From an uncultured Eubacteriales bacterium (lineage in GTDB: Bacteria; Bacillota; Clostridia; Oscillospirales; Ruminococcaceae), in assembly GCA_902493155.1 (NCBI GenBank), contig CABUOE010000067.1:1-10568 (forward strand): DNA of 10,568 nucleotides, given 5' to 3'. The stretch's first letter is position 1. Each line of letters opens with the position of its first letter. Positions 5,467 to 10,568 of this stretch are shown here, piece after piece. Both the position numbers and the translations under genes were made by a program. The notes below the pieces were generated by a model that was not told where the DNA came from, made no database searches, and worked only from the letters and a program-made list of their open reading frames with translations.

Positions 5467-6515
5467 TCCCGGTTCAGTTTGACCGCTTCCGATTGAGGCT
5501 TTATCTCCGCCGCCTTTTCGTTGTACCGGAAGGCGGTTTCGTGTTCCCCCAGCCGGTCATAACACACGCAGAGCTGAAGATAGGGGATATAGTCGTAGCA
5601 GTCGGTCAGCACAAACCCGCCGGACTGGTCGTTTCGCGGGCGGGAAGCGGCGGTCTCGTACCAGAAGATGGCTGTCTGCAGCTGTCCTCGGTCCATAAAG
5701 TGCTTTCCCAAGTCACAGCAGGTTTCCGCCCGGGGCGCGTCGTAGACGAGACTCCGCAGCAGCATATTAAGAGCGCTGTCCGGGTTGTTTAGGGCGTAAT
5801 AGCAGTCGGCCGCTATCCGGCAGGCGTCGATGCAGTTTTCGACCCAGCCCTGCCCACTGTCTAAAAATTCCCGAAATACCCCGATAGCGTCCTCATAGCG
5901 CCCGTGATAGTAGAGCTCCCGGCCGTAATAGAACTGCTGCCTCGGCTCTAAAGTAGCGCCTCCCGCCAGCATCGACTGAAAAATGCGCAGATTCCGGTCC
6001 GGGTCGCCGGGGCCGATTTTCTGATGTGTTACCGCCGTCTCGGAGTATACGATATTCCCCCTGGGGGTGATTACCTCGTGAATGGCCCCCTCCCAGAAAA
6101 ATTCTCCGTTGTTTTTGATGAGCCGCTCCCGGTAATAGCTGAAAGACGGAGTGCCGTCCTCGTGGAAGGCGGTGTGGTATTTCATCATGACGATATCGGT
6201 GGTGGACGGCAGGGATTCTTTCAGCTGCAAAAAGGATTCCCGGTCTTTGTCGGTGAAAATATCGTCTGCATCCAGCCATAAGATGTACTCCTTGGTCGCC
6301 TTGGAAAAGGAATAGTTCCGCGCAGCGGCAAAATCGTCCCTCCAGGCAAAATCGCAAACCAGATCGGCGTACTGTTCGGCGATTTCCTTGGTGCCGTCGG
6401 TGGAGCCAGTGTCCACGATGACAATTTCGTCGGCGATGTCCCCCACGCTTTTGAGGCATCTTTCTAAAACGGCCTCTTCATTTTTGACGATCATGCAGAG
6501 ACTGATGGTAATCAT
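5439..6515 (-). CDS. Family 2 glycosyltransferase with C-terminal TPR repeats
   Basis: A 358-aa cytosolic enzyme that should transfer a sugar from a nucleotide-sugar donor. Residues 1-170 form a GT-A fold: SLCMIVKNEE (5-14), a nucleotide-binding VDTGSTDGT (34-42), and the metal-binding DADD at 82-85. EGAIHE (142-147) lies where family 2 enzymes often carry acceptor-site residues. Residues 190-345 are tetratricopeptide-like helices (for example YYGRELYYHGRYEDAIGVF, 196-214), which probably bind the acceptor. This GT2-TPR layout includes SunS-like protein S/O-glycosyltransferases as well as many enzymes of unknown acceptor; no peptide substrate gene is seen nearby. I start at the ATG at 6515, where GGGAG sits seven bases upstream and the conserved fold begins. 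An in-frame ATG at 6584 would add 23 residues outside the fold. No terminator separates it from the convergent regulator gene. Confidence 0.85.
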   Translation of the reverse strand: MITISLCMIVKNEEAVLERCLKSVGDIADEIVIVDTGSTDGTKEIAEQYADLVCDFAWRDDFAAARNYSFSKATKEYILWLDADDIFTDKDRESFLQLKESLPSTTDIVMMKYHTAFHEDGTPSFSYYRERLIKNNGEFFWEGAIHEVITPRGNIVYSETAVTHQKIGPGDPDRNLRIFQSMLAGGATLEPRQQFYYGRELYYHGRYEDAIGVFREFLDSGQGWVENCIDACRIAADCYYALNNPDSALNMLLRSLVYDAPRAETCCDLGKHFMDRGQLQTAIFWYETAASRPRNDQSGGFVLTDCYDYIPYLQLCVCYDRLGEHETAFRYNEKAAEIKPQSEAVKLNRDYFAKLLSD

Positions 6516-6613
6516 AAAAAATCTCCCGTTCAAATATTCAAGGTTTATTTTTGTTACTCCACCTCTGAGGCTTCGCAAAAACATCTCCTTCTGTTTTAGG
6601 TGTTTGGTGTTTC

Positions 6614-6643
6614 ATCATATGCTTGGAAGGGGATTTTTGGCAA
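6614..6643 (-). promoter_or_regulatory. Promoter for the glycosyltransferase gene
   Basis: On the minus strand TTGCCA (6643-6638) and TATGAT (6619-6614) are 18 bp apart. The predicted leader is about 90 nt. The -35 is one arm of the inverted repeat at 6637-6661. Confidence 0.55.
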
Positions 6644-6661
6644 TGGAAAATTTCTTGCCAA
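6637..6661. repeat. Inverted repeat TTGGCAA / TTGCCAA joining two -35 boxes
   Basis: The seven-base arms (6637-6643 and 6655-6661) are exact complements separated by 11 bp. The -35 boxes of the two divergent promoters are the two arms, so a protein bound here could control both directions. Confidence 0.55.
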
Positions 6662-6683
6662 GTGCTTTCATTTATGTCATAAT
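6655..6683 (+). promoter_or_regulatory. Promoter reading into the hairpin array and UDG gene
   Basis: TTGCCA (6655-6660), a 17-bp spacer and CATAAT (6678-6683) with an extended TGT before the -10. Transcription would begin near 6690, at the edge of the first hairpin copy, and give a leader of about 350 nt for the uracil-DNA glycosylase. Confidence 0.6.
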
Positions 6684-6818
6684 AACCTTACCGGAAAACG
6701 ACGTACCCGTCGTTTATAAAGCGCCTGTAAGGCGCTTATGTCCCGCTATCGCGGAACGGTAAGAACATTTTATCGTTGCCCGGTTCTGCTGGCGCAGAAC
6801 GGCGGCGGATAAATCCGC
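6679..6818 (+). repeat. Hairpin-array element, copy 1
   Basis: About 140 nt made almost wholly of short stems in a fixed order. A closing stem CTTACCG/CGGTAAG (6687-6693 with 6757-6763) encloses three hairpins: 6696-6715 (8 bp, TACC loop), 6719-6737 (7 bp) and 6743-6754 (4 bp). Outside it are GTTCTGC/GCAGAAC (6783-6800, TGGC loop) and GGCGGA/TCCGCC (6804-6819, TAAA loop). A further perfect 8-bp hairpin, CAAATTCC/GGAATTTG (6822-6841), follows only this copy. Hand alignment puts it at roughly nine in ten identical positions with copy 2, 174 bp away. The strand shown is the one with the upstream promoter; as DNA palindromes the stems exist on both. Confidence 0.85.
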
Positions 6819-6851
6819 CTTCAAATTCCATAAGGAATTTGCGGGCGCGGT

Positions 6852-6992
6852 ATAATAACCTTACCAGAAAACGGCGTACCCGCCGTTTACATAAGCGTCT
6901 GAAAGACGCTTATGTCCCGCTGCCGCGGAACGGTAAGAACATTTTACCGTTGCCCGGTTCTGCTGGCGCAGAACGGCGGCGGATAAATCCGC
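6852..6992 (+). repeat. Hairpin-array element, copy 2
   Basis: Same order of stems as copy 1. The first hairpin (6869-6888) has G-C where copy 1 has A-T, the second (6889-6915, 11 bp) has T-A where copy 1 has C-G, and the third keeps its stem but changes its loop. The closing stem (6860-6865 with 6932-6937) loses one pair. An alternative hairpin ACGGTAA/TTACCGT (6930-6950) uses the same strand as the closing stem. The copy begins at a perfect TATAAT (6851-6856), but no good -35 precedes it. The array ends about 55 bp before the UDG start; there is no T tail, so it is not a terminator. Confidence 0.85.
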
Positions 6993-7046
6993 GTCTGCCC
7001 CTGATACCGTAATTAAATAATCGTAAAATAAAAGGAGGTAATGCCG

Positions 7047-7625
7047 GTGCGCACCTGGGAAACATTGGAACAAGCCTGTTTACACTGCACCCGCTGTAAA
7101 CTTGGGAACACCCGAACCCATGTGGTCATCGGAAATGGAAATCCCAGCGCCGACGTGATGCTCGTGGGAGAAGGTCCCGGCGAGCAGGAGGACCGGCAGG
7201 GAATTCCCTTCGTAGGGCCTGCGGGGCAGCTGTTGGATAAGATGCTTATGTCCATCGGGCTTCAGAGGGCTGATGTCTACGTAGCAAACATCGTCAAATG
7301 CCGCCCGCCCGGAAACCGGGATCCGGCAACTGACGAAAAAGAGGCCTGCATGCCTTTTTTGCGGTATCAGACGTTGCTGGTGCAGCCGAAAATCATCGTC
7401 TGCTTAGGAAGGATCGCTGCTCAGACCCTCATCGATCCGGCGTTCAAAATTACCAGGGAGCACGGTATTTGGTACGAGCGGAAAGGCTTCTGGATGATCG
7501 CCACCTACCATCCGTCCGCCCTGTTGCGGGATCCGATGAAAAAACGGCCTGCCTATGAGGACTTAAAACTCATCCGTCAAAAAATAGACGAAATTTGCCC
7601 GATTGATAACTCGGACGACTGTTAA
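7047..7625 (+). CDS. Type-4 uracil-DNA glycosylase with an iron-sulfur cluster
   Basis: The enzyme removes uracil from DNA as the first step of base excision repair. With the GTG start at 7047 it has 192 residues, normal for family 4. The four expected 4Fe-4S cysteines are C14 and C17 (HCTRCKL), C85 (VKCRPPGNRDP) and C101 (EACMPF). Active-site motif 1 is GEGPGEQEDRQG (41-52), and motif 2 is HPSALLRDP (155-163). I prefer GTG at 7047 because AGGAGG (7033-7038) is eight bases upstream; the in-frame ATG at 7041 is only two bases from it and would add Met-Pro. The gene stands alone, preceded by the hairpin array and followed by decayed DNA with a terminator about 105 bp on. A family 5 enzyme is less likely given motif 1. 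Confidence 0.93.
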   Translation: MRTWETLEQACLHCTRCKLGNTRTHVVIGNGNPSADVMLVGEGPGEQEDRQGIPFVGPAGQLLDKMLMSIGLQRADVYVANIVKCRPPGNRDPATDEKEACMPFLRYQTLLVQPKIIVCLGRIAAQTLIDPAFKITREHGIWYERKGFWMIATYHPSALLRDPMKKRPAYEDLKLIRQKIDEICPIDNSDDC

Positions 7626-7673
7626 CCGTTTTCCTCCTGGAACTTTACCTGATTTTTGCTTCTGCGAGACTGA

Positions 7674-7784
7674 TACATCGAATACTGCCCCCGCTGCGGT
7701 AAAGAGTTGGAACAAAACAAGGAAAACACCAAAAACAGGAACTTGCTGAGACTAGACTCAACAGGTTCCTGTTTTTTATTATGA
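7674..7784 (+). pseudogene. Zinc-ribbon-like C-terminal scrap
   Basis: The frame reads YIEYCPRCGKELEQN at its beginning. This CPxCG pattern is typical of one half of a small zinc ribbon. A TGA lies directly before it, there is no start codon or ribosome site, and the frame then runs into the terminator hairpin. It is most likely the tail of a lost gene; chance is possible. Confidence 0.3.
7731..7777 (+). terminator. Intrinsic terminator downstream of the UDG gene
   Basis: A 12-bp stem (AAAAACAGGAAC, 7731-7742, with 7765-7776) continues through an inner imperfect stem (TTGCTGAG with CTCAACAG) to an ACTAGA loop. Six T follow. It lies about 105 bp after the UDG stop. Confidence 0.8.
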
Positions 7785-7805
7785 TACAACAAGGTTTCAG
7801 AGTAG

Positions 7806-8061
7806 TGTCCGTCCGGCATCTGCCCGCAATTGCTGGATACCGCTGAAAAAGTAACAGGATTTATGGGGTATTTCAAGAAAAAAGCAGCATACTCATTCAC
7901 AAGAGAGAAATACAGGCATGGAAATCGGAGTTTCTGGAGAAGGATACTATGTGGGTACAGAAGGAAAGAACACAAAAAAGATTGCAGGGTACATCCAGAA
8001 TCAGTTCAAGGAAGATGAATTACACGCTCTATGCCGTCGGCTATTTACTAGAGAAAAATAG
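7806..8061 (+). pseudogene. IS200/IS605-type TnpA transposase remnant, frameshifted
   Basis: Only the C-terminal third of a Y1-type transposase can be recognised. The first frame gives KVTGFMGYFKKKAAYS, then REKYRHGNRSFW. After this the match moves to another frame, GYYVGTEGKNTKKIAGYI and QNQFKEDEL, ending at TAG 8061. Intact proteins of this family carry a GYLKGK segment, a FW.RGYYV.TVG.N segment and an EYI.NQ..ED helix in this order. About two bases are missing after FW, a stretch between the first two segments is deleted, and the catalytic HUH and tyrosine regions are not found in 7626-7805. No terminal hairpins or TnpB are seen. It is a dead relic, with no sign of recent movement. Confidence 0.65.
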
Positions 8062-8123
8062 GCTCTTTTTGACATAGAGAGGCATAAAAGAGGGAAGTTT
8101 ACCGTTTGGTCAAAAATCCACCG

Positions 8124-8152
8124 TTGATTTTGAAACCGTCTTCTGATAGAAT
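8124..8152 (+). promoter_or_regulatory. Extended -10 promoter for the lipoprotein gene
   Basis: TTGATT (8124-8129), a 17-bp spacer and TAGAAT (8147-8152) with a TGA just before it. The predicted leader is about 50 nt. Confidence 0.65.
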
Positions 8153-8210
8153 GGGAAAACATGTTCCGCTTGATCGAGAGCGGGCGACGGAACAGAAAGG
8201 TTTGATGGAG

Positions 8211-8810
8211 ATGAAGAAGATTTTAACGGCCTGTCTGGCTGTTGTGACCATGATATTGATGGCGTCCTGCGGCGGGAAGGACTTTAAGCCACACGTGATG
8301 ACCAAAGCGGACATCGGTGCGGTGCGGATTTCCGACGGGGCGAAAATCGAGTACGGCATGAAGCGAACCGACGTGGAGAGAATCCTGGGTCAAGGGGAGG
8401 AAAACGCTGTTCAGTCGGCGGCAATTACCTACGACGAGGGTAAAATCAGCGTTTTCTACCGCAGGAATGAAACAGAAAGCGCGGAAAACGTCTCCGACCA
8501 GCAGACGGTTGCCGGAGTGATGCTGAACGCGCAGTCGGCGGGTGCCTATCAGACGCCTCGGGGACTGGAAGCGGGAAAAACCGTCCAAGAGGTGCTGGAT
8601 GCCTACGGCGAATACCCGGGAATCCGGTCGGAACTGAGCCTCAGCTACCAGTACGACATGGCCCGGAAAAAGATGATCGCTCCCGACCAAAATAATCTCG
8701 ACCGGGATATGGGACTGAAAAACCAGGTGATCATCCAGTTTACTTTAAACGGCGAAGAGGTCGCTTCGATTTCGATGATGGACCGACAGATGGCCCTTCA
8801 GATGAACTGA
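8211..8810 (+). CDS. Predicted lipoprotein of unknown function
   Basis: A 199-aa secreted protein, tethered to the outer face of the membrane through a lipid on C20. Residues 1-20 are a type II signal: MKK, a hydrophobic core, then MASC. The mature part has two similar segments, IEYGMKRTDVERILGQ (46-61) and LEAGKTVQEVLDAYGEY (119-135), each a Gly followed by an amphipathic helix and a Gly. This resembles the G-x-T-x-x-x-V-x-x-x-L-G pattern of BLIP-like and SmpA/OmlA-like lipoproteins, but the similarity is too weak for a family call. I chose ATG 8211 because AAGG (8197-8200) is correctly spaced for it. An ATG two codons upstream (8205) is an alternative; the frame is open to 8106 but earlier starts would bury the signal peptide. 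The gene has its own promoter and terminator. Confidence 0.8.
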   Translation: MKKILTACLAVVTMILMASCGGKDFKPHVMTKADIGAVRISDGAKIEYGMKRTDVERILGQGEENAVQSAAITYDEGKISVFYRRNETESAENVSDQQTVAGVMLNAQSAGAYQTPRGLEAGKTVQEVLDAYGEYPGIRSELSLSYQYDMARKKMIAPDQNNLDRDMGLKNQVIIQFTLNGEEVASISMMDRQMALQMN

Positions 8811-8811
8811 C

Positions 8812-8850
8812 AATAGGCCCCCCGGCAAGCCGGGGGGCCTATTTCGCTTT
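8812..8850. terminator. Intrinsic terminator between convergent genes
   Basis: A perfect 15-bp GC-rich stem (8812-8826 with 8829-8843) is followed by TTTCGCTTT. The plus-strand tail is the better one, so it mainly ends the lipoprotein transcript. It sits between that gene and the convergent PHP gene ending at 8880. Confidence 0.85.
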
Positions 8851-8879
8851 GGAAGCGGAAAATGTTCCCAAAGCGGTAG

Positions 8880-9695
8880 TTAATTATAATTTTCGATGAG
8901 GTGAAAGAAGGGTTTTCGGTTTTCAAAAGAACAGACATACACAAATCCCGCCTGCTTTAGAAGCTCGTAGCCCGCTTCCAAATCAGCGGCTACGTCGTGG
9001 GGGTTATGGGCGTCTGAGCCAATGGTGAGGATTTTTCCACCTAGGCTTTTATAAAGCTTTAAAATCGACAGGCCGGGCAGCATTTCCCCCACGTTCTGCC
9101 GGATGCCGGAGGTGTTTATTTCGATGCCCTTATCCCGTTCGATAACCCGCTTGAGCACCGCAGTGAGCTCGTCGGGGTAGTCCATCAGATCGGCTTTTAG
9201 GCCCCGGAAGGCGGCGTAGCGCTTGATAAGGTCGATATGCGCCAAACAGTCGTAATCGCACTCGTCCGCCAGGCGGTAGAGGGCGTCAAGATAGGTGCGG
9301 CAGAACCAGGGAAGGTTCTGTTTCGTGTAATCGGCGACGTAGAGGTCGATGTCACCTAAATCGTGAACCGAACCCAGGACGAAATCGAAGGAAAAGGTCT
9401 CCATTAGTTCTTGGGTATAGGAGGGGTTTTCAAAGGGCTGACCTGCTTCCAACCCGAACCGGACGGGCATGGCGCTTGGGTATTGCTCCCGGAATTGCCG
9501 CAGTTCTTCCCGGTAGTCCTCGAAATTTTCGATGGTGTAACCATGTTCTTGTCCGTCCGGGAAAAACTCAAAATGGTTGGTGATAGCAATTTCACTGAGC
9601 CCCCGCAGCCGGGCGGAGGCCGCCATCTCCGCGATGGTGGAACGGGAGTCAGGGGAATGGTGGGTGTGCATGTGGTAGTCCGCAATCCAGTTCAA
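8880..9695 (-). CDS. PHP-family phosphatase, histidinol-phosphatase (HisJ)-like
   Basis: A 271-aa metal-dependent phosphoesterase of the PHP superfamily. The ligand motifs for its metal cluster are present: HMHTHHS (H8, H10), TNH (H41), GLEAG (E83), GSVHD (H111), AHID (H153) and GSDAH (D228, H230). Length and motif spacing agree with the HisJ/HisK group, whose characterised members dephosphorylate L-histidinol phosphate in histidine synthesis. No other his genes are near, and PHP paralogues of this type often have unknown substrates, so the activity is inferred. The start is a TTG at 9695: an AAAGGGG site lies seven bases before it, and the next in-frame ATG (codon 9) would remove the first metal histidine. 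A good promoter is found 40-70 bp upstream. Confidence 0.85.
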   Translation of the reverse strand: MNWIADYHMHTHHSPDSRSTIAEMAASARLRGLSEIAITNHFEFFPDGQEHGYTIENFEDYREELRQFREQYPSAMPVRFGLEAGQPFENPSYTQELMETFSFDFVLGSVHDLGDIDLYVADYTKQNLPWFCRTYLDALYRLADECDYDCLAHIDLIKRYAAFRGLKADLMDYPDELTAVLKRVIERDKGIEINTSGIRQNVGEMLPGLSILKLYKSLGGKILTIGSDAHNPHDVAADLEAGYELLKQAGFVYVCSFENRKPFFHLIENYN

Positions 9696-9733
9696 AGCAA
9701 TGCCCCTTTCCTTCGTCAGTCAATACCGGTATC

Positions 9734-9763
9734 ATTGTAGCCCCAGGCTAATCGGTTTGTCAA
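9734..9763 (-). promoter_or_regulatory. Sigma-A-type promoter for the PHP gene
   Basis: On the minus strand, a perfect TTGACA (9763-9758), 18 bp, then TACAAT (9739-9734). The leader would be about 30-35 nt. This is among the closest matches to consensus in the window. Confidence 0.7.
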
Positions 9764-9808
9764 TGCGGGTTTTTCAAGGATTCACAAAAGGTTCGGAATC
9801 TTCGTCAA

Positions 9809-9864
9809 CCCCGCCAAAAATTGTCGAAAAACAGCGAAATTTTAGTGACTATTTTGAGGCGGGG
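9809..9864. repeat. Interrupted inverted repeat CCCCGCC / GGCGGGG around a Spo0A box
   Basis: Exact seven-base arms (9809-9815 and 9858-9864) flank 42 bp of AT-rich DNA. TTGTCGAA (9821-9828), an exact Spo0A box, lies inside. The site stands between the divergent promoters of the PHP and ruvC genes, about 60 bp upstream of the ruvC -35. Confidence 0.4.
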
Positions 9865-9926
9865 CAGAAAGGGTGTTTTCCGCTCTTTTCGGCGTTGTGC
9901 AGAAAGCCAATATTTGCAAAAAAGAT

Positions 9927-9955
9927 TTGTCAGATTAAAACGATTGTGCTATAAT
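9927..9955 (+). promoter_or_regulatory. ruvC: Extended -10 promoter for ruvC
   Basis: TTGTCA (9927-9932), a 17-bp spacer and a perfect TATAAT (9950-9955) with TGC just before it. The leader of about 67 nt carries a six-base inverted repeat, CCTGCC/GGCAGG, close to the start codon. Confidence 0.75.
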
Positions 9956-10028
9956 ATTCTAATAATGCATTGAAATGGGAGCGGGCTGCCTGCCGGCATC
10001 TGTTCCCTGAAGAAAGGCAGGTAACACC

Positions 10029-10532
10029 ATGCGGATCCTGGGTATTGACCCCGGCTACGCCATCGTGGGCTGCGGCATCATCGAATACGACGGCAGAACT
10101 TTCCGCACCATCGAATACGGGGCTATCACCACTCCGGCGGGCATGGAGTTTTCCGAACGGCTTTCGGAGATTTACGACCAGCTCATGGAGCTCATCCACG
10201 TGTACAAGCCCGAGGCTATGGCGGTGGAGAAGCTTTTTTTCAACTCCAACCAAAAGACGGCCATCGACGTGGCCCAGGCCCGGGGCGTCATCGTGCTGGC
10301 GGCCAGGCAGGCCAAGATTCCCTGCTACGAGTACACCCCTCTTCAGGTGAAGCAGGCAGTGGTCGGCTACGGCCGGGCCGTCAAAAAGCAGGTAATTGAG
10401 ATGACGAAGAAAATCCTCTGCCTGACGAAAACCCCTAAGCCCGACGACGTGGCCGATGCCCTGGCCATCGCCATCTGCCACGCCCACACAGCGCCAAGCC
10501 GCATTAATCGAGAATTGTTAGAAATGAGGTAA
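10029..10532 (+). CDS. ruvC: Holliday junction resolvase RuvC
   Basis: RuvC nicks Holliday junctions symmetrically during recombinational repair, as a dimer working with the RuvAB branch-migration motor. The 167-aa length is standard. The four acidic catalytic residues match: D7 in GIDPGYAIVG, E67 in VEKLFFNSNQK (66-76), and D140 and D143 in PDDVADALAIA. The ATG at 10029 is preceded by AAAGG about 11 bases away, with CAGGTAAC in between, so the ribosome site is not strong. An inverted repeat in the leader may affect access to it. The next frame begins one base after the stop and does not read like RuvA, so the usual ruvC-ruvA order seems broken here. Confidence 0.95.
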   Translation: MRILGIDPGYAIVGCGIIEYDGRTFRTIEYGAITTPAGMEFSERLSEIYDQLMELIHVYKPEAMAVEKLFFNSNQKTAIDVAQARGVIVLAARQAKIPCYEYTPLQVKQAVVGYGRAVKKQVIEMTKKILCLTKTPKPDDVADALAIAICHAHTAPSRINRELLEMR

Positions 10533-10533
10533 A

Positions 10534-10568
10534 ATGGTGAAAACCCTACAACTTGAAAAGTGTGGGCG
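10534..10568 (+). CDS. Start of an unidentified gene, cut by the right edge
   Basis: An ATG one base after the ruvC stop opens MVKTLQLEKCG. GAGGT (10526-10530) serves the ATG with a tight gap or the following GTG (10537) with a better one. The tight spacing suggests translational coupling with ruvC. Eleven residues are too few to identify it; they do not resemble the start of RuvA. Confidence 0.4.
   Translation, partial: MVKTLQLEKCG

Noticed and set aside
6679..6992. Integron attC sites or a CRISPR array
   Set aside because: No GTTRRRY core sites, cassette genes or integrase. There are only two copies, far longer than CRISPR repeats, with no spacer series.
8223..8690. Minus-strand frame of 155 codons
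   Set aside because: Antisense to the lipoprotein gene, which has promoter, signal peptide and terminator.
9930..10487. Minus-strand frame of 185 codons
   Set aside because: Antisense to ruvC and running through its promoter; no family resemblance.

Overview
The window looks like a chromosomal stretch from a low- to mid-GC, Gram-positive, probably spore-forming member of the class Clostridia (Oscillospirales-like). The reasons are AAGGAGG-type ribosome sites, sigma-A-type promoters, U-tailed intrinsic terminators, exact Spo0A boxes, a lipoprotein signal beginning MKK, and a type-4 (iron-sulfur) uracil-DNA glycosylase. Coding DNA is visibly GC-richer than the AT-rich spacers. The genus cannot be fixed from the sequence alone.

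Layout. 1-1290 (minus): most of a GH20 beta-N-acetylhexosaminidase, running off the left edge. 1291-1677: divergent promoters and a long leader with overlapping mini-ORFs. 1678-2562 (+): membrane-anchored metallophosphoesterase with a terminator. 2839-3732 (+): two-gene unit of a fluoride channel (crcB) and a YbaK-type tRNA deacylase. 3733-4374: a non-coding block with two terminators, a row of Spo0A-box-like sites, a possible small RNA and a 23-nt perfect palindrome. 4375-5466 (+): large ArsR-type winged-helix regulator, overlapping by 28 bp the end of a convergent glycosyltransferase-TPR gene (5439-6515, minus). 6516-7046: divergent promoters whose -35 boxes sit in one inverted repeat, then a two-copy array of small hairpins. 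7047-7625 (+): uracil-DNA glycosylase. 7626-8100: decayed DNA with a zinc-ribbon scrap and a frameshifted IS200/IS605-type transposase remnant. 8211-8810 (+): lipoprotein of unknown role. 8880-9695 (minus): PHP-family (HisJ-like) phosphatase. 10029-10532 (+): ruvC. 10534 onwards: start of an unidentified gene.

The genes are mostly stand-alone housekeeping or niche functions with their own promoters. Clear unit-like pairs are crcB-ybaK and ruvC with the gene after it. No defence, prophage, CRISPR or biosynthetic cluster is visible. DNA repair is represented twice (UDG, RuvC), sugar metabolism by GH20 and the glycosyltransferase.

The most unusual item is the hairpin array at 6679-6992. Two roughly 140-nt copies share the same order of tetraloop-type hairpins. 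Two base pairs change in a compensatory way between the copies. The closing stem and a downstream hairpin compete for the same strand. The array lies just downstream of a good promoter and forms the leader of the uracil-DNA glycosylase gene, so it may be a structured RNA or a mobile palindromic repeat.
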